Source: Streptomyces griseocarneus | GTDB taxonomy: Bacteria; Actinomycetota; Actinomycetes; Streptomycetales; Streptomycetaceae | Direction: 5' to 3' | Length of the DNA: 64,000 nt | NCBI GenBank assembly: GCA_003674045.1 | Contig: PENC01000010.1 | Span: 124,001 to 188,000, forward strand | Shown: positions 1-8,193 of the stretch, in pieces | Layout: every line of letters begins with the position of its first letter | How positions within the stretch are numbered: the first letter of the stretch is position 1 | Notes under the pieces: model-generated | Told to the model about the DNA's origin: nothing | The model's database searches: none | What the model saw: only the letters and a program-made list of their open reading frames with translations | Program-made: the position numbers and the translations under genes

Positions 1-481
1 CCGTACCGGCCGCCGCGGCCGCCCCGGCGAGAACCGCGTGCACGGCGGCCGTGTCGTCGTCCATGGGACGGCCGGCGATGCGCCCGTGGTCGTCCGTCCA
101 CAGCGAGAACCGGCGCCCGACGGGGGTGGGCTGCCGGACGGCGACCACACCGGACAACTGCGCCCTGCTGTCGGGGGCGGCCCAGCGCGCGATCACCCGA
201 TGGTGGCCTTCACGGCCCGAGGCCGACTCACGGTCGGCCTCCACGGTGCTGACCGGCAGGTTCTGCACGGCCGTGGCCATCACCTGGTGCCGGTGCAACT
301 GCTGTTCGCGGACCGTCTCCCGCAGCGCCCCATGGGCGAGCGAGCCCGTCACCCAGCCGACGGCCGATCCGGCCAGCAGCATCAGCACCACCGCCACCAG
401 GCCGACCCAGGCCTCCAGGACATCGGTCCGGCGGCGCAGTGGATTGCTCCGCCATCGACGGGCGAAGGTCGTCACGGGCAC
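1..481 (-). CDS. Rv1733c-like membrane protein, 3' end outside window
   Basis: The protein begins at a GTG (479-481) about nine bases behind a GGGGG-rich ribosome site; another GTG at 490 sits too close to that site. It starts with a basic stretch, then one strong membrane segment (about residues 17-40), then a soluble loop with the pattern GRRFSLWTDDHGR, and leaves the window before the expected second membrane segment. This layout is that of the Rv1733c family, a two-pass membrane protein of unknown biochemical role whose mycobacterial member belongs to the DosR dormancy regulon. A second member lies at 60599-61177. The family call rests on layout and on resemblance to that second copy, and no function is proposed. 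Confidence 0.7.
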   Translation of the reverse strand, partial: MPVTTFARRWRSNPLRRRTDVLEAWVGLVAVVLMLLAGSAVGWVTGSLAHGALRETVREQQLHRHQVMATAVQNLPVSTVEADRESASGREGHHRVIARWAAPDSRAQLSGVVAVRQPTPVGRRFSLWTDDHGRIAGRPMDDDTAAVHAVLAGAAAAAGT

Positions 482-693
482 AGCGCTCACCCCCTTCCGC
501 GTCCGTAAATACCTCACACAGGGCACCGCATGCGGAGGAAGACGACGGAGAGAGCAAAATCACCCCCTCCAGAGGCTCTTCCGGGCGGCACGTTGACGAG
601 TGGCGGGCGGTGCGCCCCTTGCCGAGGGTGGTTCGGCGGGAACCGGGGAACAGCCGGGTGACAGCTCGGTGCGGGGTTCCCGAGGGGGCCGGC

Positions 694-1524
694 TCAGCCG
701 AGGATCTCGACGTCGTCGCCGACGCGCACCGCCCCGGTGTGCTCGGGAATGAGGTTCGTCCCGAATATCACGCCTTTGCCGATCCGGTGGTGGCGGGCGA
801 GCGTCCGCAGCGGCTCCTTGCCGCGCTCCGCCGTCCTCTGGTCGGTGGTGGTCACGATGCACCGGGCGCACAATTTGACGGCGCGAAAGGTGACCTCGCC
901 GATACGGACGCGCCGCCAGTCGTCCTCGGCCCAGGGCGCGGTGTTGTCGACCACCAGGTTCGGCCGGAAGCGGTTCATGGGCAGCGGCCCCTCCTCCGGG
1001 TGGTCGCCCTCGGCGATCAGGTCGTTGAGGGTGCCGAGCGAGGAGAGGGTGGTCACCAGCAGGGGATAGCCGTCGGCGAAGCTGACCGTCTCGCCCTCGT
1101 TCGCGTACTCGCGGTCGATCTGACGGCGCGTGGCCGGGTCGTCCATGTGCAGCAGCCGGGCCGGGCCGCCCAGATATCCGCTCAGCCACGCGTCGGCGTC
1201 GGGGCCCGCGGGGACGCCCTCGACCTTGTCCCGGAACAACTGCACCGTGACCGTGTCCTGTGCGGCGGGATCGGGCACGGCGACGTCCAGCGGCTCCTGC
1301 CCCGGAGCGCTGAGCCGGACACCGCCGCCCGGCAGCGGCCGCGCGGCGGCCAACGCCAGCCGTGCGTCCTGGCGTTGGGTGATCATGTGACCGTCGCCGT
1401 CGGCCAGCATCCACCGGCGGTCTCCGGCGAGCCCCCACGGCTCGACGACCGCCTCGTCGGCAGTGCAGCCGGTCAGCGACTTGACGGGATAGAAGTTGAT
1501 CGCGGTCAGTACTGGCGTGGACAT
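694..1524 (-). CDS. MOSC domain protein (YcbX-like)
   Basis: This 276-residue protein has an N-terminal MOSC beta-barrel region (LTAINFYPVKSLTG, then the GDRRWML motif) followed by the MOSC core with the conserved cysteine near residue 217 in VKLCARC. MOSC proteins bind sulfur- or molybdenum-cofactor-linked substrates. Members of the YcbX/mARC branch reduce N-hydroxylated compounds, but those usually need a ferredoxin partner or fused domain, which is absent here. The length is normal for the actinobacterial single-domain form. It stands alone on the minus strand with no obvious partner, so the substrate cannot be assigned. Confidence 0.85.
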   Translation of the reverse strand: MSTPVLTAINFYPVKSLTGCTADEAVVEPWGLAGDRRWMLADGDGHMITQRQDARLALAAARPLPGGGVRLSAPGQEPLDVAVPDPAAQDTVTVQLFRDKVEGVPAGPDADAWLSGYLGGPARLLHMDDPATRRQIDREYANEGETVSFADGYPLLVTTLSSLGTLNDLIAEGDHPEEGPLPMNRFRPNLVVDNTAPWAEDDWRRVRIGEVTFRAVKLCARCIVTTTDQRTAERGKEPLRTLARHHRIGKGVIFGTNLIPEHTGAVRVGDDVEILG

Positions 1525-1656
1525 GAGGTCATCTTGCCACCCGGGCCGGGCGGTTGACCCGGTCCCCGGCCGGTCAACCTGCTCCGATGCCCGCGCTTCG
1601 CCTCCTGGCCGCCTCCGAATCGACGGGACTGCCGCTCCGACGAATCGGAAGTACGG

Positions 1657-2172
1657 CTAGTAACCACCCTGATTCGGGTGCTGTCGGTTGTACGGGTCCT
1701 CGTATTGCGCGGGGGCGGCGGGGCGGGGGGCCACGGGGCGCATCGCGTCGAACCCGGCCGGGTTCGGCGAGGCCGCACCGGGGCGCGGCTGCTGGTACTG
1801 CTGAGGGCCCGGGTAGCCGCGCGGCGCCGCTGTCTGCTGCGGAATGTATGGCGCGGGCGTCTGCTGGAGACCCGCGGGCTGCGGCGCGGGCTGCTGCTGC
1901 GGCTGCTGGTACCCGTACTGCGGGGCGGGAGCCGGAGCCGGGGCGGGCGTGGCGTAGCCGGTCTGCGGCGGCTGTGGCGCGGGCGCGGCGGACGGCCCGG
2001 ACGGCAGCGCGGGCAGGGCGGGAAGGTTGCTGCCGCCGTCGAACGGCGCGGACACCCGGATGGGTGCGATCTGCGGCGTGCCCCGCTCGGCGACGAGGCT
2101 GTCGTAGATAGGGGTGTCCTTGAACGAGGACGAGGCGTAGTAGCCGCCGTAACTGCTGCGGGGGGAGGTCAT
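1657..2172 (-). CDS. DUF6643 family proline/glutamine-rich protein
   Basis: A 171-residue protein whose first 50 residues are conserved in streptomycetes (MTSPRSSYGGYYASSSFKD, then TPIYDSLVAERG). The rest is low-complexity Pro, Ala, Gln and Tyr sequence ending in GGY. It has no membrane segment and no signal peptide. The composition suggests a disordered tail; nothing in it points to catalysis. The role of the family is unknown. The gene sits downstream of a cluster of inverted and direct repeats at 2234-2280 that may regulate it. Confidence 0.75.
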   Translation of the reverse strand: MTSPRSSYGGYYASSSFKDTPIYDSLVAERGTPQIAPIRVSAPFDGGSNLPALPALPSGPSAAPAPQPPQTGYATPAPAPAPAPQYGYQQPQQQPAPQPAGLQQTPAPYIPQQTAAPRGYPGPQQYQQPRPGAASPNPAGFDAMRPVAPRPAAPAQYEDPYNRQHPNQGGY

Positions 2173-2233
2173 AGCCCATAAGTTAAGCCCACGCCCCTGG
2201 CTGGGTCTATGCCAAGGTCCCCGTTGACGCCTC

Positions 2234-2280
2234 CCTGACCTGCAAAGACGCAGGTCAGGACAGAAGCGGCAGGTCAGGAC
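2234..2280. repeat. Three copies of a GCAGGTCAGG element, two forming a palindrome
   Basis: CCTGACCTGC (2234-2243) and GCAGGTCAGG (2250-2259) are perfect ten-base inverted arms around a six-base loop. GCAGGTCAGGAC then occurs twice in direct orientation (2250-2261 and 2269-2280), 19 bp apart. The cluster lies 60-110 bp upstream of the DUF6643 start. It could be an operator for that gene or part of a bidirectional termination structure between it and gnd. Confidence 0.6.
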
Positions 2281-2308
2281 ACTCTTAGTCGGACCGGACG
2301 GTGCGTCA

Positions 2309-2336
2309 GGGCCCGCCGGACCGGCCGGGCGGGCCC
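2309..2336 (-). terminator. Hairpin downstream of gnd
   Basis: Perfect nine-base arms (GGGCCCGCC at 2309-2317 and GGCGGGCCC at 2328-2336) start about 40 bases beyond the gnd stop. There is no T run, which is usual for Streptomyces terminators. Confidence 0.5.
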
Positions 2337-2376
2337 CACGTCGCTGTCGTCCGGGGCGGGCCGCCCGGCCCGGGGC

Positions 2377-3837
2377 TCAGGCCGTGCGCTCCTCGCCGCG
2401 GTCACCGGACCAGAGGGTGTGGAACGACCCCTCGCGGTCGGTGCGCCGGTAGGTGTGGGCGCCGAAGAAGTCCCGCTGGCCCTGGGTGAGCGCGGCGGGC
2501 AGCCGCTCCGCGCGCAGCGCGTCGTAGTAGGCGAGCGCGGCGGAGAAGCCCGGGGTGGGCACCCCGTGGGCGACGGCGGTCGTGACCACCGAGCGCCAGG
2601 CGTCCTGGGCGCGGCCGACCTCCTCGGCGAACCCCTTGTCAGCCAGCAGGCTCGGCAGCTGCGGGTCGGCGGCGAACGCGCTGCGGATACGGTCCAGGAA
2701 CGCGGCCCGGATGATGCAGCCGCCGCGCCAGATGGCGGCCACCGCGCCGAGGTCGATGGTCCAGCCGTACTCCGCGCCCGCCGCGGCGATCATGTTCCAG
2801 CCCTGGGCGTACGAGACGACCTTCGACGCGTAGAGCGCCTCCTCCACGCGCGCCGCGAACTCCTCGGCCTCGGTGGGGGAGAGGTGCTCGCGCGCGGGTC
2901 CGGGCAGGCCGTGCGCCGCCTTGCGCAGGTCCCCGTGGCCGGAGAGGGAACGGGCGAAGACCGCTTCCGCGATGCCCGACACGGGCGTCCCGAGGTCGAG
3001 CGCCGTCTGCACGGTCCACCGGCCGGTGCCCTTCTGCTCCGCCTCGTCGGCCACCACGTCCACGAACGGCTTGCCGGTGGCGGCGTCGGTGTGCGCGAGC
3101 ACCTCGGCGGTGATCTCGACGAGGTACGAGTCGAGGCGTCCCGTGTTCCAGGTGCGGAACACCTCCGCGATGCGGGCGGGCTCGTACCCGGCCACGTGCC
3201 GCAGCAGGTCGTACGCCTCCGCGATGAGCTGCATGTCGGCGTACTCGATGCCGTTGTGCACCATCTTGACGAAGTGTCCGGAGGCGTCGGGCCCGATGTG
3301 GGTACAGCAGGGGGTGCCGTCGGGGGCCTTGGCGGCGATGGACTCGAGGAGCGGGCCGAGGGCCTTGTAGGACTCCTCCGATCCGCCGGGCATGATGGCG
3401 GGTCCGTTGAGGGCGCCTTCCTCGCCGCCGCTGATGCCGGTGCCGACGAAGTGGATGCCCTTGTCGCGGAGGGCTTTTTCGCGGCGGCGGGTGTCGGCGA
3501 AGTGGGCGTTGCCGCCGTCGATGATCATGTCGCCCTCGTCGAGGAGCGGCGCGAACTCGTCGATGACGGCGTCGGTGGCGTCGCCCGCCTTGACCATGAT
3601 GATGAGGCGGCGGGGCTTTTCGAGTGCGGCGACGAAGTCCTCGGCGGTCTCGGCGGGGACGAAGGTCCCCTCGTGGCCGTGCTCGTCGATGAGCGCCTGG
3701 GTCTTGGCGTAGGTGCGGTTGTGCACGGCGACGGTGTGGCCGTGGCGGGCGAAGTTGCGGGCGAGGTTGCTGCCCATGACGGCGAGGCCGGTGACGCCGA
3801 TCTGCGCGGTGGCCTGGGCGGTGGAGGTGCTGGGCAT
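2377..3837 (-). CDS. gnd: 6-phosphogluconate dehydrogenase, decarboxylating
   Basis: This 486-residue protein is full length for the long NADP-dependent form. It oxidises and decarboxylates 6-phosphogluconate to ribulose 5-phosphate in the oxidative pentose phosphate pathway, in the cytoplasm. The N-terminal Rossmann domain begins with GVTGLAVMGSNLARN. Substrate residues are seen in DGGNAHFADT, the catalytic region in KMVHNGIEYADMQL, and the all-helical C-terminal domain ends with the usual His-Thr-Tyr-Arg-Arg segment. The ATG at 3837 is the only start consistent with the Rossmann fold. Two 22-bp tandem repeats lie just upstream (3865-3908). In this setting the enzyme may supply pentose phosphate for the phosphoketolase at 20062, but that link is inference. 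Confidence 0.96.
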   Translation of the reverse strand: MPSTSTAQATAQIGVTGLAVMGSNLARNFARHGHTVAVHNRTYAKTQALIDEHGHEGTFVPAETAEDFVAALEKPRRLIIMVKAGDATDAVIDEFAPLLDEGDMIIDGGNAHFADTRRREKALRDKGIHFVGTGISGGEEGALNGPAIMPGGSEESYKALGPLLESIAAKAPDGTPCCTHIGPDASGHFVKMVHNGIEYADMQLIAEAYDLLRHVAGYEPARIAEVFRTWNTGRLDSYLVEITAEVLAHTDAATGKPFVDVVADEAEQKGTGRWTVQTALDLGTPVSGIAEAVFARSLSGHGDLRKAAHGLPGPAREHLSPTEAEEFAARVEEALYASKVVSYAQGWNMIAAAGAEYGWTIDLGAVAAIWRGGCIIRAAFLDRIRSAFAADPQLPSLLADKGFAEEVGRAQDAWRSVVTTAVAHGVPTPGFSAALAYYDALRAERLPAALTQGQRDFFGAHTYRRTDREGSFHTLWSGDRGEERTA

Positions 3838-3864
3838 TGCGGGGTTCCACTCCTGTTCACGTGC

Positions 3865-3908
3865 GTCGATATGGCGGTGCGTAAGGGTCGATAAGGCGGT
3901 GCGTAAGG
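3865..3908. repeat. Two 22-bp tandem repeats upstream of gnd
   Basis: The units at 3865-3886 and 3887-3908 differ at one base (GTCGATATGG versus GTCGATAAGG, both followed by CGGTGCGTAAGG). Related but weaker copies of the TAAGGCTTGTG type follow to about 3945. They lie 28-71 bases upstream of the gnd start, so they fall in its promoter or leader. Confidence 0.65.
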
Positions 3909-3945
3909 CTTGTGAGGCTGTGCGCTTAAGGCTTGTGCGAGGCGT

Positions 3946-4570
3946 AGAACGCCGGAGGGCATCAAGATCTTCCCGCCGGGCCGGCGGATGTCACGCGGCC
4001 ATCGTGACACGCCCGTACGGGGGCGGCTGGGAGTGCGGTGGGGTGACCTCGGGCTTGTCGTCTTCTTCGCGGACGGAAGCTGTCGAGCGCGTGGTCCGAT
4101 TGTGTGACCCTGACAAATGCGGGGCTGGGAGCATGATGAGTGTGTCAGCGTCCAACGGGCGATGGGTCCTGGGGAGGAGCGGTCTGGCGGATGCTTGCGC
4201 TCTTGCGTTTGTGCGCGGTCTGCGGCGGGTTCTGGCGGGTCGAATGCTGACTTGTTGCTGACTTTGCTGACGGTGGGTCAGGTGGCGGGGTGCGGCCATG
4301 GGCGGGTTCGGTGGGTCGGCCGGGAATGGTCATGGGGCGACGGGCGGCGGTCACGGAGCGTGGCGAGTGGCCCGGCCCCACGGGAGAACCGAGGAGGTGT
4401 CGGCATCGTGGCCTCACGCCGGAGCGCGCGGCTGGTGCGTGTGCTGCGGGCTGTCGTGCAGTGCAGATGCGGGTGGACGAGGCGTTTGGCGTGAAGACGG
4501 CCCGGTCGGGGGCAGGCTCTGCAGCCTGGCACCGACCAGCCGATGCCATCGGTCGCCCCAGGGACGTGCC
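3946..4570. other. Stretch without a recognisable gene
   Basis: Long open frames exist on both strands, but they are rich in Arg, Pro and Cys, lack good ribosome sites and look like GC-rich shadow frames. I see no tRNA, repeat or conserved protein motif here. Confidence 0.5.
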
Positions 4571-4777
4571 TCATCGCGTGGCGATCGTGGCGACGGCGGT
4601 GGTCAGTGCGGCGGCCAGCGTGAGGGTAGCCGCGAAGGCGATGGCCGCACGGGTCAGTGCCTGAGGGTAGGTGGCCTGGTCACGGCGCGCCAAGTAGCCG
4701 GCTGCGCCAGAGACCAGGCAGGCCAGAAGGGTGACCAGGACACAACCAATGAGGATCAAGCCTGTCCGGGCGGACAT
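4571..4777 (-). CDS. Small two-pass membrane protein
   Basis: A 68-residue protein with two hydrophobic segments (about residues 6-28 and 43-65) separated by a short basic loop (RRDQATYPQALTR). A strong AAGGAG ribosome site sits seven bases before the ATG. It is read away from the HTH/STAND remnant at 4912, with a shared upstream region. I do not recognise a family. The good start site and even hydrophobic pattern argue that it is a real gene rather than a shadow frame. Confidence 0.55.
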   Translation of the reverse strand: MSARTGLILIGCVLVTLLACLVSGAAGYLARRDQATYPQALTRAAIAFAATLTLAAALTTAVATIATR

Positions 4778-4911
4778 GGTGGTGCTCCTTCGGCAGAGGT
4801 GGCAACGGGTGTGGCGGCCAACCTGCCGTATGCCGTGTTCAACGGTGTTCGAAGTGCGGAAAGATGAACATCCGTGAACGTCGTCATGACCCGTGTCGTG
4901 GGGGAGAGCGC

Positions 4912-5496
4912 GTGACTTCGGAACGTTTGCCCGGCCAGGAGGCGGCGCTCCTCCAACTGCGGGCGCGCCTGGAAGAGGGCCTGATCGCGGCTCGGCTGAA
5001 CAAGAATCAGGTGGTGGCCCGAGTCGAGGTGGGCCGCACCACTGTCAGTAAGGCGAATAAGCCTGCACCCTCGCGGCACACCCTGGGAGAGCTGGCACGG
5101 GTCCTGCGCTTGGAGTTACGCCCTCTGCCCGATCTGCGTGAAGCAGCGGTCGGTGCCACGAAGCCGCGGTCGAGAAAGCAACGCGTGGGTAGCGGCGTCA
5201 CGGTACGGGACGTGGCCGGACCGGCTGCCAGGGGAACTCTGCCCGAGTCGGCCGTGCGGCGTTGTTCCCGAGTGGCGGACACGGACCCGTTGGACGCCGG
5301 ACTCGCCGTGTCCGGGGTGGGCGATCCCCCAGCCTACGTAGTGCGTGACATCGACGGTGCTGTCCGGGAGCGGATACGCGCGGCGGGTAAGTCGGGCGGC
5401 ACCCTCCTGGTCGGCCCGAAAGTTACGCCGGGGAGTGGCTTCTCCGACAGCGCCACTACGCTCCGGGCAGTGTACGCACGGTCAAGACCAGCCTGA
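4912..5496 (+). pseudogene. HTH plus STAND-type regulator truncated at Walker A
   Basis: The frame opens with GTG at 4912 behind a GGGGGAGA ribosome site. Residues 10-65 form a helix-turn-helix region (LNKNQVVARVEVGRTTVSKA). A linker leads to PAYVVRDIDGAVRERI and then GGTLLVGP. In intact Streptomyces proteins of this kind a similar stretch runs straight into the P-loop of a large STAND/TPR ATPase. Here homology stops at about 5417, exactly where the P-loop should be, and integrase sequence follows in another frame; the remaining 26 codons are out-of-frame integrase DNA. It is therefore a 5' stump without the ATPase domain. A truncated DNA-binding protein could still be made. Confidence 0.6.
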
Positions 5497-6292
5497 ACAA
5501 CCACATCCTTCCCGTGCTGGCGTCGCGCCGGATGGACACTTTCACCTCCCGTGCGGTGGAGGACTTCATCCAGGCGATGGAGGAAGCTGAAACCGGCCCT
5601 GCTGCGCAACAAAACGCCTTCGACACGCTGAAGAAGGTCCTACGGGACGTGCAACGGCGGGCAGGGTTCACGGATGACCCCTTCGAAGGGGTCGTGCCGC
5701 CGAAGTATGCGCCGAAGCGGGCCGTCATCCCGACGTTCGACGAGATACAGGCGCTGAAGGAAGCGGGCGACCGCCAAGTCAGCCTGATCATCGACCTCAT
5801 GTCGGGTTGCGGCATGCGCAACGGTGAAGCCTACGCGGTAAACTTCCATCGGATGGTAGCTGATGACGTTTACCGAATAACCGAGCAGATAGACGGGGTC
5901 CGTCGGGAGCGGGCGCCGCTCAAGCATCGGGAGCTTGGTGACTTCCGCGAGACTCTCAAAAGGTCCGGGAGTCCATCCTCCTGTACCAGGAGGACTTCGG
6001 GACCGATCCCGACGGATACTTGTTGAGGGCGCAGCGAAGCCCCTGCTGGGGTCACTCAACGCTGGAGTACCGCTGGGCCCAGGCCAGGAAACGCGCGGGC
6101 ATCACACGGAAGTTGCCCCCGTACTCCGTGCGCCACTACTTCGCTTCCAACTGCCTCTCCCGGGGCATTCCGATCACCGATGTCGCAGAGTGGATGGGCC
6201 ACTCGAGCATCCAGTCGACGTTCAAGATTTATCGGCATCTCATGCCGGCATCGATCGGTCGGGCAGCCCGGATCCTCGACGAAGGGCTGTGA
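5418..6292 (+). pseudogene. Broken tyrosine recombinase (phage/ICE-type integrase)
   Basis: From 5418 a frame reads ESYAGEWLLRQRHYAPGSVR and continues through the core-binding domain, then the catalytic domain (MSGCGMRNGEAYAVN holds the first Arg of the family). Near 5950-6020 the frame shifts, and the C-terminal part is read in another frame to 6292: PPYSVRHYFASNCL, WMGHSSIQSTFKIYRHLMP. The final Tyr is present, but the usual first His of the H-x-x-R box appears as Tyr. The N-terminal arm-binding domain is missing, replaced by the regulator stump upstream. With a lost start, a frameshift and an altered catalytic residue this is a dead integrase. Confidence 0.8.
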
Positions 6293-6610
6293 CGCTCGCG
6301 TGCGCATAGGGCTCGTCTTCAGGGTAGCGGCGAGCCGAATCAGGGGGCTGGTGTCGAAGCTTTGCATGCCTTCTCCGGTTGCCGGAGATCGGTGACAGAT
6401 ATCCCGGCCAGGGTGGCCAGGCTGCCGTCGTGCGACGAGGCATCAGCCGACCGGTTGGACAGCACCCTTTCGCTGTGCGCGGCGGCTTCTGCAAGCTCGC
6501 CTGTCAGCGACTCCACGGGGTCAGGCCGCTGACGCGGCTTGGCCGCTCATCTTCCTGGCGATCAAAGGGAGATACCTCGTGCCAGTGCTGGTCGGCGGTT
6601 CATCGAGAGG
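6293..6610. other. Intergenic stretch after the integrase relic
   Basis: I see no gene. A seven-base inverted repeat (TCTCCGG and CCGGAGA, 6372-6388) could be a weak hairpin. No tRNA or duplicated attachment core is visible. Confidence 0.4.
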
Positions 6611-7303
6611 TCAGAACTGAGGCCCCACGACTGGTGGATCAGGAATCCGTGACCTGGGGGCGGGATCGGTGAGCTGGAGCTCTACATTCACCACGCCGTC
6701 CACTGCGCGGACGAGCCGTGCCATGAGGGGGACGAGCGCCGGGTCTTCCAGTCGGCCGGAGAGGGTGACCACTCCTTCCGCCACCTGGACCTCGACGGTC
6801 GGCCGCCGGTTACGGAACAGCCGTCCGATGACGTCCTTGCGTACCTCCTGGGCGATGTCCTCGTCGTCGCGGAGGTACACCTTGAGCAGGTCCGCGCGGC
6901 TGATGATGCCGGTGAGCTTGCCTTCGTCGTCGACGACGGGGAGGCGCTTGACGCCCTTGCGGGCCATCACACGTGCGGCTTCCGCCACCGTAGCGCGCGG
7001 GTGCACGGTGACCGCGGGCGTGCTCATCAGGTCCTCCGCCGTCTTCGCGCCCGCCTTCACCAGGTCGTCGATCTGACGAAGCTGCTCCCAGCGCGACGGA
7101 TCCCGGTCCTTGAACTCCTCCTTCGGCAGCAGGTCGGCCTCGGAGACGACCCCGATGACGCGGCCCTCGCCCTCCAGGACCGGTACGGCGCTGACCTTCC
7201 ATTCCGCGAGCGTCTTGGCGATCTCCTTGTAGGGAGCGGTACGGCTTACCGCCACGACCGTCTGCGTCATGACGTCACCGACTGTGCGTGGGTCACTGCT
7301 CAT
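6611..7303 (-). CDS. CBS-pair plus BON domain protein
   Basis: This 230-residue protein has two CBS motifs (about residues 8-60 and 92-145, the second with GVKRLPVVDDEGKLTGIISRADLL) followed by a BON-like domain (about 160-215, VEVQVAEGVVTLSGRLED). CBS pairs bind adenosine nucleotides and act as energy sensors. BON domains are small modules thought to bind lipid or protein partners. Mycobacterial Hrp1, a CBS protein of the DosR regulon, is a related case. The GAGGAA ribosome site supports the ATG at 7303. It follows another CBS-BON gene after 27 bases, so the two are probably one transcript driven from the double palindrome at 8079-8114. The ligand is unknown. Confidence 0.88.
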   Translation of the reverse strand: MSSDPRTVGDVMTQTVVAVSRTAPYKEIAKTLAEWKVSAVPVLEGEGRVIGVVSEADLLPKEEFKDRDPSRWEQLRQIDDLVKAGAKTAEDLMSTPAVTVHPRATVAEAARVMARKGVKRLPVVDDEGKLTGIISRADLLKVYLRDDEDIAQEVRKDVIGRLFRNRRPTVEVQVAEGVVTLSGRLEDPALVPLMARLVRAVDGVVNVELQLTDPAPRSRIPDPPVVGPQF

Positions 7304-7330
7304 CTTCGATTCCTCGCAGGATGGAGGTCC

Positions 7331-8008
7331 TCAGGAGCCGGGGAAGCGGGCTCCCGTGTCGTCGTCCGCATACGTGAGGTGCTGGTGGACCGCGACCACG
7401 CCGTCCACGGAGCGGCACAGCCGCTCGACGATGGGGATCATGCTGCGTGCCGGGACCGTTCCCTTGAGCGTGACCTGTCCTTCCATGACCTCGGCGGTCA
7501 CGGCCGACGGGGCCAGGCGCAGGGTCCTCTCCAGCAGGTCGTGCCGGATCTCGTCGTGGATGGCCACGTCCTCGCGCAGGAAGATCCGCAGGATGTCGGC
7601 GCGGCTGATGATGCCGACCAGCCTGTCCGTCTCGTCGACCACCGGCAGCCGCTTCACACCCTGCACCGCCATCAGCCGGGCCGTCTCCACGACGTTCCAC
7701 TCCGGCCGGGCGCACACGGGCGGCGCGGACATCAGCTCCTCCGCCCGGGAACCCTCGGCCTTGGCGCGGTCCCCTTCCTCCAGGTCGGGGACCGGGACAC
7801 GGCCGAAGGGATCGGGCTGGTCGGCGGACTTGCGCATCAGGTCCGCCTCCGACACCACGCCGACCACCCGGCCGTCATGGTCCACGACCGGCACGGCCGT
7901 GACGTCGTTCTCCGCGAGCTCCCTGACGATCTCCTTGAAAGGCGTGTCCGGGCGTACCCGGACCACGTTCCGGGTCATGAGCTCGTCGACCGTTCGGTGC
8001 TGCAACAT
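7331..8008 (-). CDS. CBS-pair plus BON domain protein
   Basis: A 225-residue paralogue of the next gene with the same order: CBS motif one (residues 7-60), a charged insert, CBS motif two (about 97-150, GVKRLPVVDETDRLVGIISR) and a C-terminal BON-like domain (VTAEVMEGQVTLKGTV). AAAGGAG precedes the ATG at 8008 at normal spacing. It is the first gene of a leftward pair and is divergent from the Acg-like nitroreductase. The intervening region carries two DevR-box-like palindromes, 71 bp upstream of this start. A role as a nucleotide-responsive stress protein is inferred from the domains. Confidence 0.88.
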   Translation of the reverse strand: MLQHRTVDELMTRNVVRVRPDTPFKEIVRELAENDVTAVPVVDHDGRVVGVVSEADLMRKSADQPDPFGRVPVPDLEEGDRAKAEGSRAEELMSAPPVCARPEWNVVETARLMAVQGVKRLPVVDETDRLVGIISRADILRIFLREDVAIHDEIRHDLLERTLRLAPSAVTAEVMEGQVTLKGTVPARSMIPIVERLCRSVDGVVAVHQHLTYADDDTGARFPGS

Positions 8009-8078
8009 GGTCCTGCTCCTTTCGCGGAGCCGGGGGTGTCCGGACCTCCAGCGTGGCAGCCCGCGGCCCCTGTGGAAT

Positions 8079-8114
8079 GAGCCGGTCGGCCCGGTCCCGG
8101 GGGTCGCTCGGCCC
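8079..8114. promoter_or_regulatory. Pair of DevR/OsdR-box-like palindromes
   Basis: GAGCC-GGTC-GGCCC (8079-8092) and GGGTC-GCTC-GGCCC (8101-8114) share five-base arms around a four-base spacer and lie 22 bp apart. They sit in the divergent promoter region of the CBS-BON pair and the Acg-like gene. The geometry equals the mycobacterial DevR box (GGGAC-N4-GTCCC). Binding is inferred. Confidence 0.5.
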
Positions 8115-8193
8115 TCCCCGTGCGGGGCGGGAGCGGGGCGAGGATGGAAGAGGACCTGGTCACAGGCCCGCCGCCTCCGGGAGGGAGATTCCG

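Noticed and set aside
38..596. Plus-strand open frames at the left edge
   Set aside because: They overlap the Rv1733c-like gene, have low-complexity composition and no ribosome site; the minus-strand frame has membrane and family features.
2309..2336. GGACC-GGCC inside the gnd hairpin as a DevR-like box
   Set aside because: Only one arm fits, it lies in a terminator downstream of gnd, and there is no partner at 21 bp.
2419..3894. 491-residue plus-strand frame over gnd
   Set aside because: It is the antisense shadow of gnd, rich in Gly, Ala and Val with no motif.
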